NCBI RefSeq assembly: GCF_000685015.1 | Contig: NZ_BAYA01000045.1 | Span: 1 to 47,282 of the forward strand | DNA: 47,282 bases | Origin: Paraburkholderia bannensis NBRC 103871 | GTDB taxonomy: Bacteria; Pseudomonadota; Gammaproteobacteria; Burkholderiales; Burkholderiaceae | Direction: 5' to 3' | Position numbers and translations under genes: made by a program | Shown here: positions 35,717 through 44,592 of the stretch, in pieces | Numbering within the stretch: position 1 is the first letter of the stretch | Layout: the number at the start of each line of letters is the position of its first letter | Notes under the pieces: generated by a model | Databases searched by the model: none | The model's input: only the letters and a program-made list of their open reading frames with translations | Told to the model about the DNA's origin: nothing

Positions 35717-35835
35717 AAAAATTTCTCGCGCGCTATGGCTGGCGTGAATGGTATGTAAAAACGGCGCCCTTTTGCCCCCGAGGCCCATTCCGTGGCCTGT
35801 TTCAATTGACGCGAACCCACTCGTGCGCGCGCGTC

Positions 35836-36540
35836 ATGTCCTTATTCCGCAGGTCCAAAAAGCAGGTTGCCCTCTCCACAGCTCCGGGCGGCTACTCCGA
35901 AGAAGATCCTGAAAAGATCATCTTCGACGGCGGCACGCGCCTGCGGGTTGAGGCCAACCACTGGAAGATCGCGACGCTTGCCCTTGCGGTGATCGCGGGT
36001 GGGGCGGTGTGGACACGACAGCCGCCGCCATCAGTGGTCAAGGCATACGGCATCTCTGCCGATGCCGGCGGTCACCCCCTCATCAAGCAGTTGGCTGCGT
36101 ACAAGCCGGACGATCAGGCGCTTCGCAAATCGATCGCAGATTCTGTCGGCTACTGGTTCACGATCGAACCGGTTCTCACGCCCACGATCGAAACATCCCG
36201 ACTCGCGCGCAACATCAACGCCGTCAAGGCGCAGATGCTCGACAACGCCAAGAACCAGTTCGCCGACTGGCTCAAGAAGGACGCGCCGTTCCAGACCATC
36301 ACCGCCAATCCGAAATACGTCCGCGAGGTGTCGGTCAAGAACGTGTCGGTGCTCGATGACTCGACCGTTGTGGCGGAATTCACCACGACCACGACCCAGT
36401 TTCCTTCTGACCGTCCCGTTGAGCAGCGCTTCGCGCTGACGCTGCGCTACCAGATCGTCCCGGCCAGTTCGGACGACGCGGTGGGCACCAACCCGTTCGG
36501 GATTTTCTTCCCGTTCTTCTCGCTCCAGAAAATCGCATGA
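35836..36540 (+). CDS. virB8: VirB8-like type IV secretion protein
   Basis: 234 residues from ATG 35836 (MSLFRRSKK). A cytoplasmic N-terminus of ~45 residues and one membrane helix (WKIATLALAVIAGGAVW) precede a periplasmic NTF2-like domain with VEQRFALTLRYQIVP, as in VirB8/TrbF. It would nucleate the inner-membrane part of the secretion channel. An ATGA overlap couples it to the next gene. The ribosome site is weak. Confidence 0.8.
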   Translation: MSLFRRSKKQVALSTAPGGYSEEDPEKIIFDGGTRLRVEANHWKIATLALAVIAGGAVWTRQPPPSVVKAYGISADAGGHPLIKQLAAYKPDDQALRKSIADSVGYWFTIEPVLTPTIETSRLARNINAVKAQMLDNAKNQFADWLKKDAPFQTITANPKYVREVSVKNVSVLDDSTVVAEFTTTTTQFPSDRPVEQRFALTLRYQIVPASSDDAVGTNPFGIFFPFFSLQKIA

Positions 36541-37406
36541 CGACTCCGGCCCGCTTCCTGCTGCCGCCTGCCGCGCTCGCCTGCGCGCTGGTGTTTTCCC
36601 ATACGGCCCTGGCCGCGCCGAAGCCCTCGCTTGCGGGCGGTTCGCTGGATGTCGGCGCGATCATGGGCGACCCGATGAGCCCGGTGAATCCGTATAACGC
36701 GGGCACCGATCCGGTGACGCTGCCTAACGATGCGCGCATTGCTATTTTTCCGTACAGCCGCGACCAGATTTTCAGGATTCTCACGGCACCGGCGAAGCTC
36801 ACGACGATCGAGCTCGCGCCCGGCGAGAAGCTGACCGTCGATCCGGCCATGGGCGATTCGGTTTCGTGGGCGATCGACACCGACGGCGCGAATCACGTGT
36901 ACATCAAGCCGATGAAGCCGGGCATGGTCAATACGCTTCACCTGACCACGAATCTGCGCGAGTACGACATGACGCTGGTGTCCTCGCCGCTCGGTGGCCT
37001 GTTCTACCAGTCCGTGCGCTTTCGCTACACCGAATCGCTCATGGCGAAGGTGCGCGCTCGTGCCGAGGCAGCAGGCGGTGGTGGACAGAATGGTGACGGG
37101 GCAACGGACTCCGGCCCGATCGGTGTCTCGCCGGAGAAGCTGAACTTCGAATACACCATCTCGGGCTCCGCGCCGTTCAAACCTGAGACGGTTTTTGATG
37201 ACGGGAAGTTCGTCTGGCTGCGCCTGCCGGCGGATGCGCCATTTGCCGTGCCGATCGTGAAGGATCACGGTGACGACGTTGCACCGAACTTCATCCGTCG
37301 CGGGCCGTACATCGTTGTCCAGCAGCTGGCCGACAAGATCGTGTTGCGTGCCCAGAGCGACGAAGTCACCATCACCCGCGGCCGACGCGGTCTCTTCGGA
37401 TTCTGA
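36537..37406 (+). CDS. virB9: VirB9-like type IV secretion protein
   Basis: 289 residues with a signal peptide (ACALVFSHTALAAP). The N-terminal domain has IAIFPYSRDQIFRILTAP and ELAPGEKLTVD, and the C-terminal part FDDGKFVWLRLP, both typical of VirB9/TrbG, the periplasmic outer-membrane-core subunit. It ends two bases before the VirB10-like gene. The segment at ~180-195 is Gly-rich and acts as the interdomain linker. Confidence 0.85.
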   Translation: MTTPARFLLPPAALACALVFSHTALAAPKPSLAGGSLDVGAIMGDPMSPVNPYNAGTDPVTLPNDARIAIFPYSRDQIFRILTAPAKLTTIELAPGEKLTVDPAMGDSVSWAIDTDGANHVYIKPMKPGMVNTLHLTTNLREYDMTLVSSPLGGLFYQSVRFRYTESLMAKVRARAEAAGGGGQNGDGATDSGPIGVSPEKLNFEYTISGSAPFKPETVFDDGKFVWLRLPADAPFAVPIVKDHGDDVAPNFIRRGPYIVVQQLADKIVLRAQSDEVTITRGRRGLFGF

Positions 37407-37408
37407 GC

Positions 37409-38689
37409 ATGTCGAGCCAGAACCCGCAAAACCTCTCGGATCAGGAGCGCGTGACGAAGGGCAAGTCGCCCCGTAACGCGCTCGTCGGCGTGGGTGTGAT
37501 TTTCGCCGTGCTCATCGGCGCCCTCGGCTATTACTACCAGTCGAAGGCCGCGGATCAGGCCGATGAGGATGCGAAGGCCGAAAAGGCCGCGAAGACCGCG
37601 GCGTCCGTCGACCGCGCGCCCAGCGGCCAGGACATCGACAAGATCATCCAGGACCAGCAGGCGCGCGCCCGGGAGGATGAGCGCAAGGCCCGTGAGGCCG
37701 CTGCCGCTGCGTCAGCACCGACGGCGGCTGCGAAGCCAGGGCTCTCGCTCGACCAGTTCGGTAAGGATGTGCCGACGTCGACGCTGGCCGCGCAGGCAAA
37801 AGATGATTCGATCTACGCGTCGCCCATCTTTGCTCCTGGTCATAAGGTCAAGGATCAGGGCGACGCACAGGCCAATGGCGCGGCAGGCATCATGACGCCC
37901 CAGCAGATGATCGCGGCTCAGCAGGCCGCTGCGCAACAGGCCGCGACCGGCTCGGCCGACGCGCAGGCGCGCGCGCTCGCAACGGCCATGGGCCAGGCGC
38001 AGGGCAAGACCACGACCGCATCGTCGCAGGAGACGGATCTCCAGTTCATGCGGGATGCAAAGGCGCAGTCCGCATCGGGCGAAGGTTTCCTGAGCGCCGG
38101 CTTTGTTGGCCAGTCCGGCTCGTGCACGCTCTCGCCGCCTCACCACATTCAGGTGCTGGTGACCGAAGGCGAAAACTCGGATCGTCCTGGCTCCGCGTCG
38201 CTGATGGTTGAGCAGAACGTGTACGACAGCGTGACCGGCACGTGCCTCATGATTCCGAAGGGGACATTCATCACCGCGCCCTACCAGTCGGACATCAAGG
38301 TCGGTCAGGAGAGCATCCTCGTTGCTGCGACCGAAATGCGCCTGCCCAACGGCAAGCAGGTGCCGCTCTTCGGCGCCCAGGGCGCGGACCAGAACGGCTA
38401 CGCGGGCTTCTCGGGCGACGTCAACAACCACTTCTGGAAGATTTTCGGCGCGTCGTTTATCACCGCGATCCTGGTGAACCACTTTGACGGCAGCGACACG
38501 TCATCGACCACCAGCAGCCCGTACGGCGTGACGCAGGTGGGCAGCACCGCGGGCCAGGTTGCAGCGCAGACGTCGCAATCGATCCTGAGCCGCTACCAGA
38601 ACATCCCGCCGACTATCACGATCAAGCCGGGCCAGCGCTTCATGGTCAAGGTCAATCGCGACATTCACCTGGAGCCGTACCGTGGCTAG
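37409..38689 (+). CDS. virB10: VirB10-like type IV secretion protein
   Basis: 426 residues. A membrane anchor (ALVGVGVIFAVLIGALGYYY, ~27-46) is followed by a long Ala/Gln-rich linker and a C-terminal TrbI/VirB10 beta-barrel domain (GTCLMIPKGTFITAPYQSDI; PTITIKPGQRFMVKVNRDI). It spans both membranes and links ATPase energy to the outer-membrane pore. The next gene starts (GTG) before its TAG stop. Confidence 0.9.
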   Translation: MSSQNPQNLSDQERVTKGKSPRNALVGVGVIFAVLIGALGYYYQSKAADQADEDAKAEKAAKTAASVDRAPSGQDIDKIIQDQQARAREDERKAREAAAAASAPTAAAKPGLSLDQFGKDVPTSTLAAQAKDDSIYASPIFAPGHKVKDQGDAQANGAAGIMTPQQMIAAQQAAAQQAATGSADAQARALATAMGQAQGKTTTASSQETDLQFMRDAKAQSASGEGFLSAGFVGQSGSCTLSPPHHIQVLVTEGENSDRPGSASLMVEQNVYDSVTGTCLMIPKGTFITAPYQSDIKVGQESILVAATEMRLPNGKQVPLFGAQGADQNGYAGFSGDVNNHFWKIFGASFITAILVNHFDGSDTSSTTSSPYGVTQVGSTAGQVAAQTSQSILSRYQNIPPTITIKPGQRFMVKVNRDIHLEPYRG

Positions 38690-39515
38690 TCCTGTGCGCT
38701 GCGTACCCGGCCGTCTGGTGCTCGCATTTGCCGCTGCGTGCACGTGCGTCACTGGCGCGGCGCATGCCGCATCGATCGAACAGCTCATCAGCCCGGCCTC
38801 GCTCGTCCTTGCCTCGCAAGGCTCGCGCGAGGTGGCCGCGCTCGACGGCAAGCCGGTGCTGTATTGCGGCCTTCGTGCGTTCGAAGCGTGGGCCGCGCCG
38901 CTGGTGGGTCAAACGGTGCGCAGCACGCCTGACGCGGGGATGACCGTCTCGGTGGACGCGAAGGAAGTGTCGCTCGCGGGCCTCATGGTTCGTAGCGGCT
39001 GGCTGCGTACTGATGAGCTCGATGACGATGCGCAGGCGGCCATGACCGAGGGCCGCGGTGGCTGGGCATGTGCACAGGCTGTCACGCCATTCGAGCTGCT
39101 GCATACGAGCGTCGATCCGAAGGTGCTGGCGGGTATCGCCCTGAACGAATCCGCATACAACGGTCGCGCCTGGCCATGGACGTTGAACGTTGCGGGCCGT
39201 GGCTACTTTTTCCGCTCGCGCGAGGACGCGGTGGGTGCGATTCGCAAACTCATCGCCGCAGGTCGTTGTGACTTCGACGTGGGAATCATGCAGGTGAACT
39301 GGTGCTACCACCGGCAGCGTTTCGCGTCGCCGTGGGATGCGCTTGCGCCCGCAACGAATGTGCGTGTGGCCGAGGACATCCTCAACGAGAACTACAGCCG
39401 CACGCACTCGGTGGCGAAGGCGATCGCCTGGTATCACAGCGCGAACCCAGCTCCTGGCAGTGCCTACCTCGCGCGCTTCGTGCGACACATCAACCAGATC
39501 AACGCTGGCCTATGA
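38682..39515 (+). CDS. Lytic transglycosylase-like exported protein
   Basis: 277 residues from GTG 38682, overlapping the VirB10 gene. A signal peptide ending GAAHAA comes first. An uncharacterised ~90-residue domain precedes an SLT domain (LAGIALNESAYNGRAWPWTL; CDFDVGIMQVNWCYHRQRFA). The Glu of NES is the likely catalytic acid. It would cut peptidoglycan to make room for the transfer channel. A second, smaller transglycosylase follows at 40747, so the operon has two. Confidence 0.8.
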   Translation: MASPVRCVPGRLVLAFAAACTCVTGAAHAASIEQLISPASLVLASQGSREVAALDGKPVLYCGLRAFEAWAAPLVGQTVRSTPDAGMTVSVDAKEVSLAGLMVRSGWLRTDELDDDAQAAMTEGRGGWACAQAVTPFELLHTSVDPKVLAGIALNESAYNGRAWPWTLNVAGRGYFFRSREDAVGAIRKLIAAGRCDFDVGIMQVNWCYHRQRFASPWDALAPATNVRVAEDILNENYSRTHSVAKAIAWYHSANPAPGSAYLARFVRHINQINAGL

Positions 39516-40747
39516 AGCATTCCGTTTGCAGTCTCGCCGTCCTTTGTCTGCTCGCCGCTGCGCGCCTGTCGGTGGCCGGCACCGATCCGTTCGATTTCGA
39601 CTACGAGATCGAGGGCGGTATTGCAGAGCGCCCGGCACTGATCTTCAACGACGGTTCGAAGACCTATATCCAGCCGCGCGCTGGCCAGTCGATCTCGGTT
39701 GCAGGCGGGCACCGCGAAGGCCCCTACGTGGTGGTCGACGGCACGCCGCCGAGCATCCAGTACACGGTCGCAGGTCACACCGCAACTGCGTCGTGGAGTC
39801 GGGCCAACACGTTTATCGGTGGCCACGGTCTCGTGCCGGGGGCGGGCGATGACCAGCCCGTGGCATTCGCAGGTTTCAGCGGCCGGCTTTCACTCGTTGG
39901 CGAACACGGCGCGCTCGAGCCGGTGCGCGCGCTCAATGCGAACATGCCGGTCGCGGCGGTGGTCAAGGCGCTTGTGCCGCAGGGCTGGAGTGGCTCCGCG
40001 CAGAAAGACGTGGATCTGAGCGCGGCAAGCCGTTTCGAGACCCAGCCCGGCGAAAACTGGATGCACGCGCTCGACCGGCTGATGGGCCAGACGGGTCTGT
40101 ATGCGGACGTCGACTTCGACTCGCGCCACGTGCGCCTGCGCCGCGAGCTCGAAAAATCGGGTGCCCTGAACTTCGCGGTCGCGTCGACGCCGACGTCGAG
40201 CGCTGCGGTCGCTACGGTTGCATTGGGCGACGCCCCCAGCGCGCCGGTCGAGTCGCTGCTCGCGAAATACTTCGGCGCGAACGCGATCCGCGACGGTGAC
40301 GATACCCACACCCAGATCCGCTTCGCAGCAAAGCCGAAAGACCTGACATTCCAGACGGCGGACGGCGTGTCGCTGCATCCGAGATGGGATGCAGACGCGG
40401 GTGTGATGAGCATTGATCGCGCCGAGCGCTTCTTCGTGTCGAATGGCACCTCGCGCGTGGAAGTCGCGCGCCGCGCCGGGACGGTCTATGACTTTCCCGC
40501 AAGCAACAGCGCCCACCTCGAAGCGGTATTCGACCAGGGCGGCGAGACGTTCTTCAAGTTCTCGCCTTCGGTCATCAACGTCTCGGTCGCGGACGTTCGC
40601 CACCTCGGCTCCGGCGAGCAGAAGGGGCGCTACTACAAGTTCAACGGCACCTCGGAGCAGTTCATCGTGACGGCCGACTGCCAGACCGTCAGCGTGCTGC
40701 GTCGCCACGACGTGAAGTACTTCGAACGTGCGGGGGCAGCATCGTGA
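39512..40747 (+). CDS. TcpQ/PilL-like and VirB9-like composite exported protein
   Basis: 411 residues from ATG 39512, sharing an ATGA-type junction with the previous gene. After a signal peptide (ARLSVAG) it has IFNDGSKTYIQPR, like the C-terminal strand pattern of VirB9. A TcpQ/PilL-like domain follows (VVKALVPQGWSGSAQKDVDL, WMHALDRLMGQTGLYADVDF). The second VirB9-like stretch (YDFPASNSAHLEAVFDQGGE; TADCQTVSVLRR) closes the protein. The combination suggests an adaptor between a pilus secretin and the VirB core. The domain reading is by pattern. Confidence 0.6.
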   Translation: MKHSVCSLAVLCLLAAARLSVAGTDPFDFDYEIEGGIAERPALIFNDGSKTYIQPRAGQSISVAGGHREGPYVVVDGTPPSIQYTVAGHTATASWSRANTFIGGHGLVPGAGDDQPVAFAGFSGRLSLVGEHGALEPVRALNANMPVAAVVKALVPQGWSGSAQKDVDLSAASRFETQPGENWMHALDRLMGQTGLYADVDFDSRHVRLRRELEKSGALNFAVASTPTSSAAVATVALGDAPSAPVESLLAKYFGANAIRDGDDTHTQIRFAAKPKDLTFQTADGVSLHPRWDADAGVMSIDRAERFFVSNGTSRVEVARRAGTVYDFPASNSAHLEAVFDQGGETFFKFSPSVINVSVADVRHLGSGEQKGRYYKFNGTSEQFIVTADCQTVSVLRRHDVKYFERAGAAS

Positions 40748-41175
40748 TGCGGCTCGCTCTTGTGCAAGCGGCCGTCTTCCTGGCCATCCCGGGCATGTTC
40801 CCGTCGGTTTCGCGCGCGGACTGCATCGACGATGCGGCGGCGTACCGGCACATCAACGTGCGGCTCGTGCGCGCGATCGCGCAACAGGAGTCGGGCATGC
40901 GCGCGAACGCCGTGAACCGTAATGCCAACGGCAGCGAGGATCTCGGCCTCATGCAGATCAACTCGTCGTGGCTGCCGAAGCTTGCGCGATTTGGTATCCG
41001 GCGTGAGCACCTCTTTAACGCCTGCGTGAACGCCTACGTGGGAACCTGGATTCTTGCTTCCAACATCCAGCAGTTCGGCGCGAACTGGAAAGCCGTGGGC
41101 GCATACAACTCGCCAACGACGGCACACCAGATTGCCTACGCCAATTCGATCTACCGACGCCTGCAGGGCCATTGA
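40747..41175 (+). CDS. VirB1/IagB-like lytic transglycosylase
   Basis: 142 residues. ATG 40747 overlaps the upstream TGA; a GTG at 40744 is also possible. A signal peptide (FLAIPGMFPSVSRA) is followed by a complete SLT domain: VRAIAQQESGMRANAVN with the catalytic Glu, DLGLMQINSSWLPKLARFGI, and KAVGAYNSP. Family: PilT/VirB1/IagB peptidoglycan hydrolases that help assemble type IV secretion or pilus systems. Confidence 0.9.
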   Translation: MRLALVQAAVFLAIPGMFPSVSRADCIDDAAAYRHINVRLVRAIAQQESGMRANAVNRNANGSEDLGLMQINSSWLPKLARFGIRREHLFNACVNAYVGTWILASNIQQFGANWKAVGAYNSPTTAHQIAYANSIYRRLQGH

Positions 41176-41177
41176 TT

Positions 41178-41765
41178 ATGAGCATACCTAACCGACATGG
41201 GGCCATGCCCTGCAATCGCGTCCTTATCGGCCTCGTCGCCGTGTGCGCCCTCACATTCGCGAGCGCAGCGAACGCCAGCGTTGACCCCGATCAGACCCGG
41301 GTGCCATCTCCCGCCGGAGACGGCTGGCAGGTGCTGGGTGCAGGCAATGGCGGGAAGACAGCTACGGCAGCAGCATCCGCATCGCAGGCTGGCGCAACTG
41401 CGCCCGCCGCGTTCGGCTCGCTCGCGGCGGGTACAGCATTGAGCGCGTCGACCGACGTGAAGACCATTGTCCTGCCGGGCGCGGGTACGGCGCCGCCGGC
41501 CACGCTCTCGTTGTCGATCGCACCGCAGGATTTGAACCTGCGCAACGCGCTCGACCGGTGGTTGCAGACGCAGGGCTGGCAACTCGCCTGGAAGATCGAC
41601 GATGACCTGCCGGTGGAATTCAACGCGTCGTTCAGTGGCGATTTCGATGGCCTGCTCACACAGGTGATGCGGGCAACCAATCACATGCGTACGCCTGCCC
41701 GCGTGTGCGAGCACACCAACAACGTCGTTCGCGTGATCGCACGCGCGGCCAACTGCAAGGACTGA
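41178..41765 (+). CDS. TcpQ/PilL-like pilus biogenesis protein
   Basis: 195 residues from ATG 41178 (a TTG at 41172 is in frame). A signal peptide (TFASAANASVD) and a low-complexity Ala/Gly linker lead to a C-terminal TcpQ domain (LRNALDRWLQTQGWQLAWKI; FDGLLTQVMRATNHMR). In type IVb pili and IncI thin pili, such proteins associate with the PilN secretin encoded next, as here. Confidence 0.75.
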   Translation: MSIPNRHGAMPCNRVLIGLVAVCALTFASAANASVDPDQTRVPSPAGDGWQVLGAGNGGKTATAAASASQAGATAPAAFGSLAAGTALSASTDVKTIVLPGAGTAPPATLSLSIAPQDLNLRNALDRWLQTQGWQLAWKIDDDLPVEFNASFSGDFDGLLTQVMRATNHMRTPARVCEHTNNVVRVIARAANCKD

Positions 41766-41768
41766 CCG

Positions 41769-42824
41769 ATGCGCCATTTCCGTTTCCGCTCCATGGTCGC
41801 CGCGGGCGTCGCCCTGTCACTTGCCGGTTGCGCTGTGACGCAGTCCGATGTGAACGACGCATACGATCAGGCCAATGCGACGGCGAGCGCCGCGCTCGAC
41901 GGCGCGGGCGAGAGCGTGCCGCTTGTTGAGCACGTCGACAGCGCATTCCTTGGTGACCGTCCGGTGCCGCTCGCGTACGTCGCGACGCTGCCTGCGGTAT
42001 TCCGCGACAAGAAGGTCACGTTCCCGCCCCACCTTGGGATCAAGACCCTGGGCACGCTTGTGTCCAGCGCATCGGGCTATCCCGTGCACATCAGCCCGGA
42101 TGTCTACATTCCGCGTGATGCGCTGATTCCGCGCGCGAGCGGCGAGACCAAAGGCAACGCGTCCGGGGTTGGTGCGGTTGCGAATCAGGAGCCGGTGTAC
42201 GAGCAGCCGTGCGAAATGTGCGGCATCGGCCAGTACATGCACGACGTCGCGGAAAACCTGGGCCTTGACTGGGAATTCGACGGTTCGACCATCAACGTCA
42301 GTCGCTTCGTCACGCGCACGTACCAGATCGCAGCGATTCCCGGCAAGGTCTCGATCGACTCGACGATGTCGAAGGGCACCGACACGTCGACGGGCAACCA
42401 GTCGACTGGCTCGACCGGCGGCACCAACACTGATACGGGCTCCTTCTCCGCTAAGACGTCGACCGGTCGCAAGGGTGACTTCGACCAGATGGACATTATC
42501 AAGTCCGAACTGACCGCCCTGAGTTCGCCGATGGGCAAGGTGCTGGTCAATCCGCAGAGCCGCCTCGTCATTGTGTACGACACAAAGGAAGCGGCCGATC
42601 GCATGGGCGAGCTGCTCAAGCGCGAGAACGCGGTCTCGACGCGACAGGTGCTGTTGCGCGTGCGCACGATCCAGATGGCGCTCAACCGTGGCAGCGAAGC
42701 GGGCGCGAACGCCGATGTCGTCTTCAACAGGATGCAGGGCGGTCTGGCGAAATGGGCCGTGAGCTTCGCTTCGCCCACTTCGCTCGCGTCGGGTGGCGGG
42801 ACGGTTGGCCTGTCGGTGCTGCAA
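41769..42824 (+). pseudogene. pilN: PilN-like secretin lipoprotein, C-terminus lost
   Basis: A lipobox (LSLAGC) at the N-terminus is followed by secretin N-domains (QPCEMCGIGQYMHDVAENLG; TRTYQIAAIPGKVSIDSTMS; NPQSRLVIVYDTKEAADRMG). After GLSVLQ at about codon 350 the frame runs into an IS66 fragment and adds unrelated residues. The C-terminal membrane-forming secretin domain is missing, so the outer-membrane pore cannot form. Reading continues in frame to 43298 in IS66 DNA. Confidence 0.8.
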
Positions 42825-42826
42825 TC

Positions 42827-42946
42827 AAATGCGTTGTATTGCCAAACGGCGTTCGTCTCGAGGTTGGGCCGGCAGCCGTGGAAGAACTGGAGAGGGTCGT
42901 CCAGATGCTCGGGAGGCTGCCGTGTTCCGGTTCGACGAAGGGTTGA
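42827..42946 (+). pseudogene. IS66 tnpA C-terminal fragment
   Basis: About 38 residues (CVVLPNGVRLEVGPAAVEEL, then ERVVQMLGRL) match the end of IS66 OrfA. The N-terminal HTH part is absent. Its last ~25 bases overlap the start of tnpB, the normal IS66 arrangement. Confidence 0.7.
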
Positions 42947-43272
42947 AGGTGTATCTGTATCGCGAGCCAGTCGACTTCCGTATCGGCATCAACGGACTGT
43001 CGATCCTGGTCGAGCAGTCGATGCGCCTGAATCCGATGGCCTCGGCACTGTTCGTATTCGGCAACCGGCGCCGCGATCGCATCAAGATACTCGGCTGGGG
43101 CGGCAACGGATTCTGGTTGCTGCTCAAGCGACTCGAGGCGGATCGCTTCACCTGGCCATCGGGCACCGAGACTATCTCTCTGACGGTCGAGCAATTGCAC
43201 TGGTTGCTCGACGGCATCGATCTGGCTCTTATCCAGAAGCACCCACGCCGGTTTTACGAACGGATCGGCTGA
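42922..43272 (+). CDS. tnpB: IS66 family accessory protein TnpB
   Basis: 116 residues from GTG 42922 with GGGAGG upstream. It begins VFRFDEGLKVYLYREPVDFR and contains LFVFGNRRRDRIKILGWGG, the hallmark of IS66 Orf2. It is intact and full-length for the family. Without a working tnpA and tnpC it cannot support transposition on its own. Confidence 0.9.
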   Translation: MFRFDEGLKVYLYREPVDFRIGINGLSILVEQSMRLNPMASALFVFGNRRRDRIKILGWGGNGFWLLLKRLEADRFTWPSGTETISLTVEQLHWLLDGIDLALIQKHPRRFYERIG

Positions 43273-43304
43273 ACGCCCGGCGCATCTGGACGGTCTAACT
43301 GGCC

Positions 43305-44343
43305 ATGCCGAACGACATCGTCACACTCAGTGCCGAAGAGTATCAGGCGCTACTCGCCGAGCGCGACGCACTGCGTGGCGAGCTTCGGCTGGCGAAGGCT
43401 GAGCGCGACCTGGCAGAGGAGCGCCTACGTGCCTATAAACACGAGTTGTTCGGCGCGTCGAGCGAGGCTCGCGCGACTGATCAACTCGGCCTGTTTAACG
43501 AGGCCGAAGCACTCGGTACTGACGCCGCGCCCGCACGTGAGGATGAACCCGCCACGCAGGTTGCCGGGCACACGCGCGGCAAGCGCGGACGCAAACCGCT
43601 CGATCCGCATCTGCCGCGCGAGATCGTGCGGCACGAATTGCCCGAGTCGGAGCGCTTCTGCGCGCACGACGGCCATGCGCTGGTTGAGATCGGTGTGGAG
43701 ACCAGCGAGCAGCTCGACGTGATTCCCGAACAGGTACGCGTCGTCCAGCATCAACGGGTGAAGTACGCGTGTCCCTGCTGTGACCTCGGCATCAAGGTCA
43801 CGCCAGCACCGGCAAGTACCAGTACGGCATGCCGCTGTATCGCCAGGCAACCCTGCTGCGCCGCTTCGGCGGCGACATCTCGTCGAACACTCTGGCGGCC
43901 AGCGTTGTTCGCGTTGGTCTTGCCGCGCAGCCCGTGATCAACCTGATGCGCGATGTGCTGCTCGACTCGGAACTCATCTACGGCGACGAGACAACCTTCC
44001 AGGTGTTGAAGGAGCCAGGACGGCGACCGCAATCGAAGAGCTATCTGTGGGCGCAAGTCAACGGCTCGGGACCGCCCGTTAGGATGTTCTCGTACTCGCC
44101 GGGGCGTGGCGCCCAGCATGCGCAGCGGCTCTATGCGGGCGTGAAGCCTGGTACCGTGTTGATGACCGACGGCTATGAGCTATACAACGGCATCGCTCGT
44201 GATCACCAGCTCGTGCATCTCGGTTGCTGGGCGCACGTGCGTCGCGGATTCATCAAGGCGGAAGAGACCGTGCCGAAGCCCGCGCGCACGCCGGACCTGC
44301 TGGCTACACGGTTCGTCGGGCTGATTGGAAAGCTGTTCGCTGT
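43305..44343 (+). pseudogene. IS66 transposase TnpC, deleted and truncated
   Basis: The N-terminal part (MPNDIVTLSAEEYQALLAER, leucine-rich coiled coil, zinc-finger-like CAHDGHAL and CPCC) is in one frame up to KVTPAP. The protein then continues in another frame from GKYQYGMPLYRQ, about 20 residues later than expected, so a small internal deletion has shifted the frame near 43800-43815. The catalytic part (YGDETTFQVL, MTDGYELY, CWAHVRRGF) ends at FAVV, where L2 begins. It lacks the C-terminal DDE glutamate region and is inactive. Confidence 0.85.
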
Positions 44344-44485
44344 CGTAGACCGTATTAAAAGTGACACCGTTGCGACTATAAATGTGTCACAACGCGGCGG
44401 ACACCCGGCCCGGTGCCGAAAGATTGGCGCTGAGGCGACCCCAGCAAGCACATCGCCGCTCTCTGCGAACTTCCGATATCGACCC
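44344..44485 (+). repeat. Left-end repeat L2 (142 bp)
   Basis: The second copy of L1 (6958-7099), with only a handful of differences. It begins CGTAGACCG, then TATTAAAAGTGACAC. It interrupts the IS66 tnpC gene, so it arrived after that IS66 copy. The right end belonging to it is not in the window. From 44486 to 44592 there is nothing recognisable. Confidence 0.8.
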
Positions 44486-44592
44486 GTATCAGCCATTGCA
44501 CGTCCAATTCCCAGTGGCCGCTAATGAACGTAATCCCGACGCCAGACTGGTCGATGCAGGCGCCATTGACCGAATGAAGACACACGGATGCC

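Larger units (their letters stand above)
42825..44343 (+). mobile_element. IS66-family remnant, truncated at both ends
   Basis: The C-terminal end of tnpA, an intact tnpB and a broken tnpC stand in IS66 order. No IS66 terminal inverted repeat is visible at either junction. The left edge joins pilN directly inside tnpA, and the right edge is cut by left end L2. The left junction is therefore not a clean insertion but a deletion or recombination product. Confidence 0.8.

Noticed and set aside
42752..43298. Continuation of the PilN frame to 43298 as a natural C-terminus
   Set aside because: After GLSVLQ the residues come from IS66 tnpA/tnpB DNA in another frame and show no secretin features.
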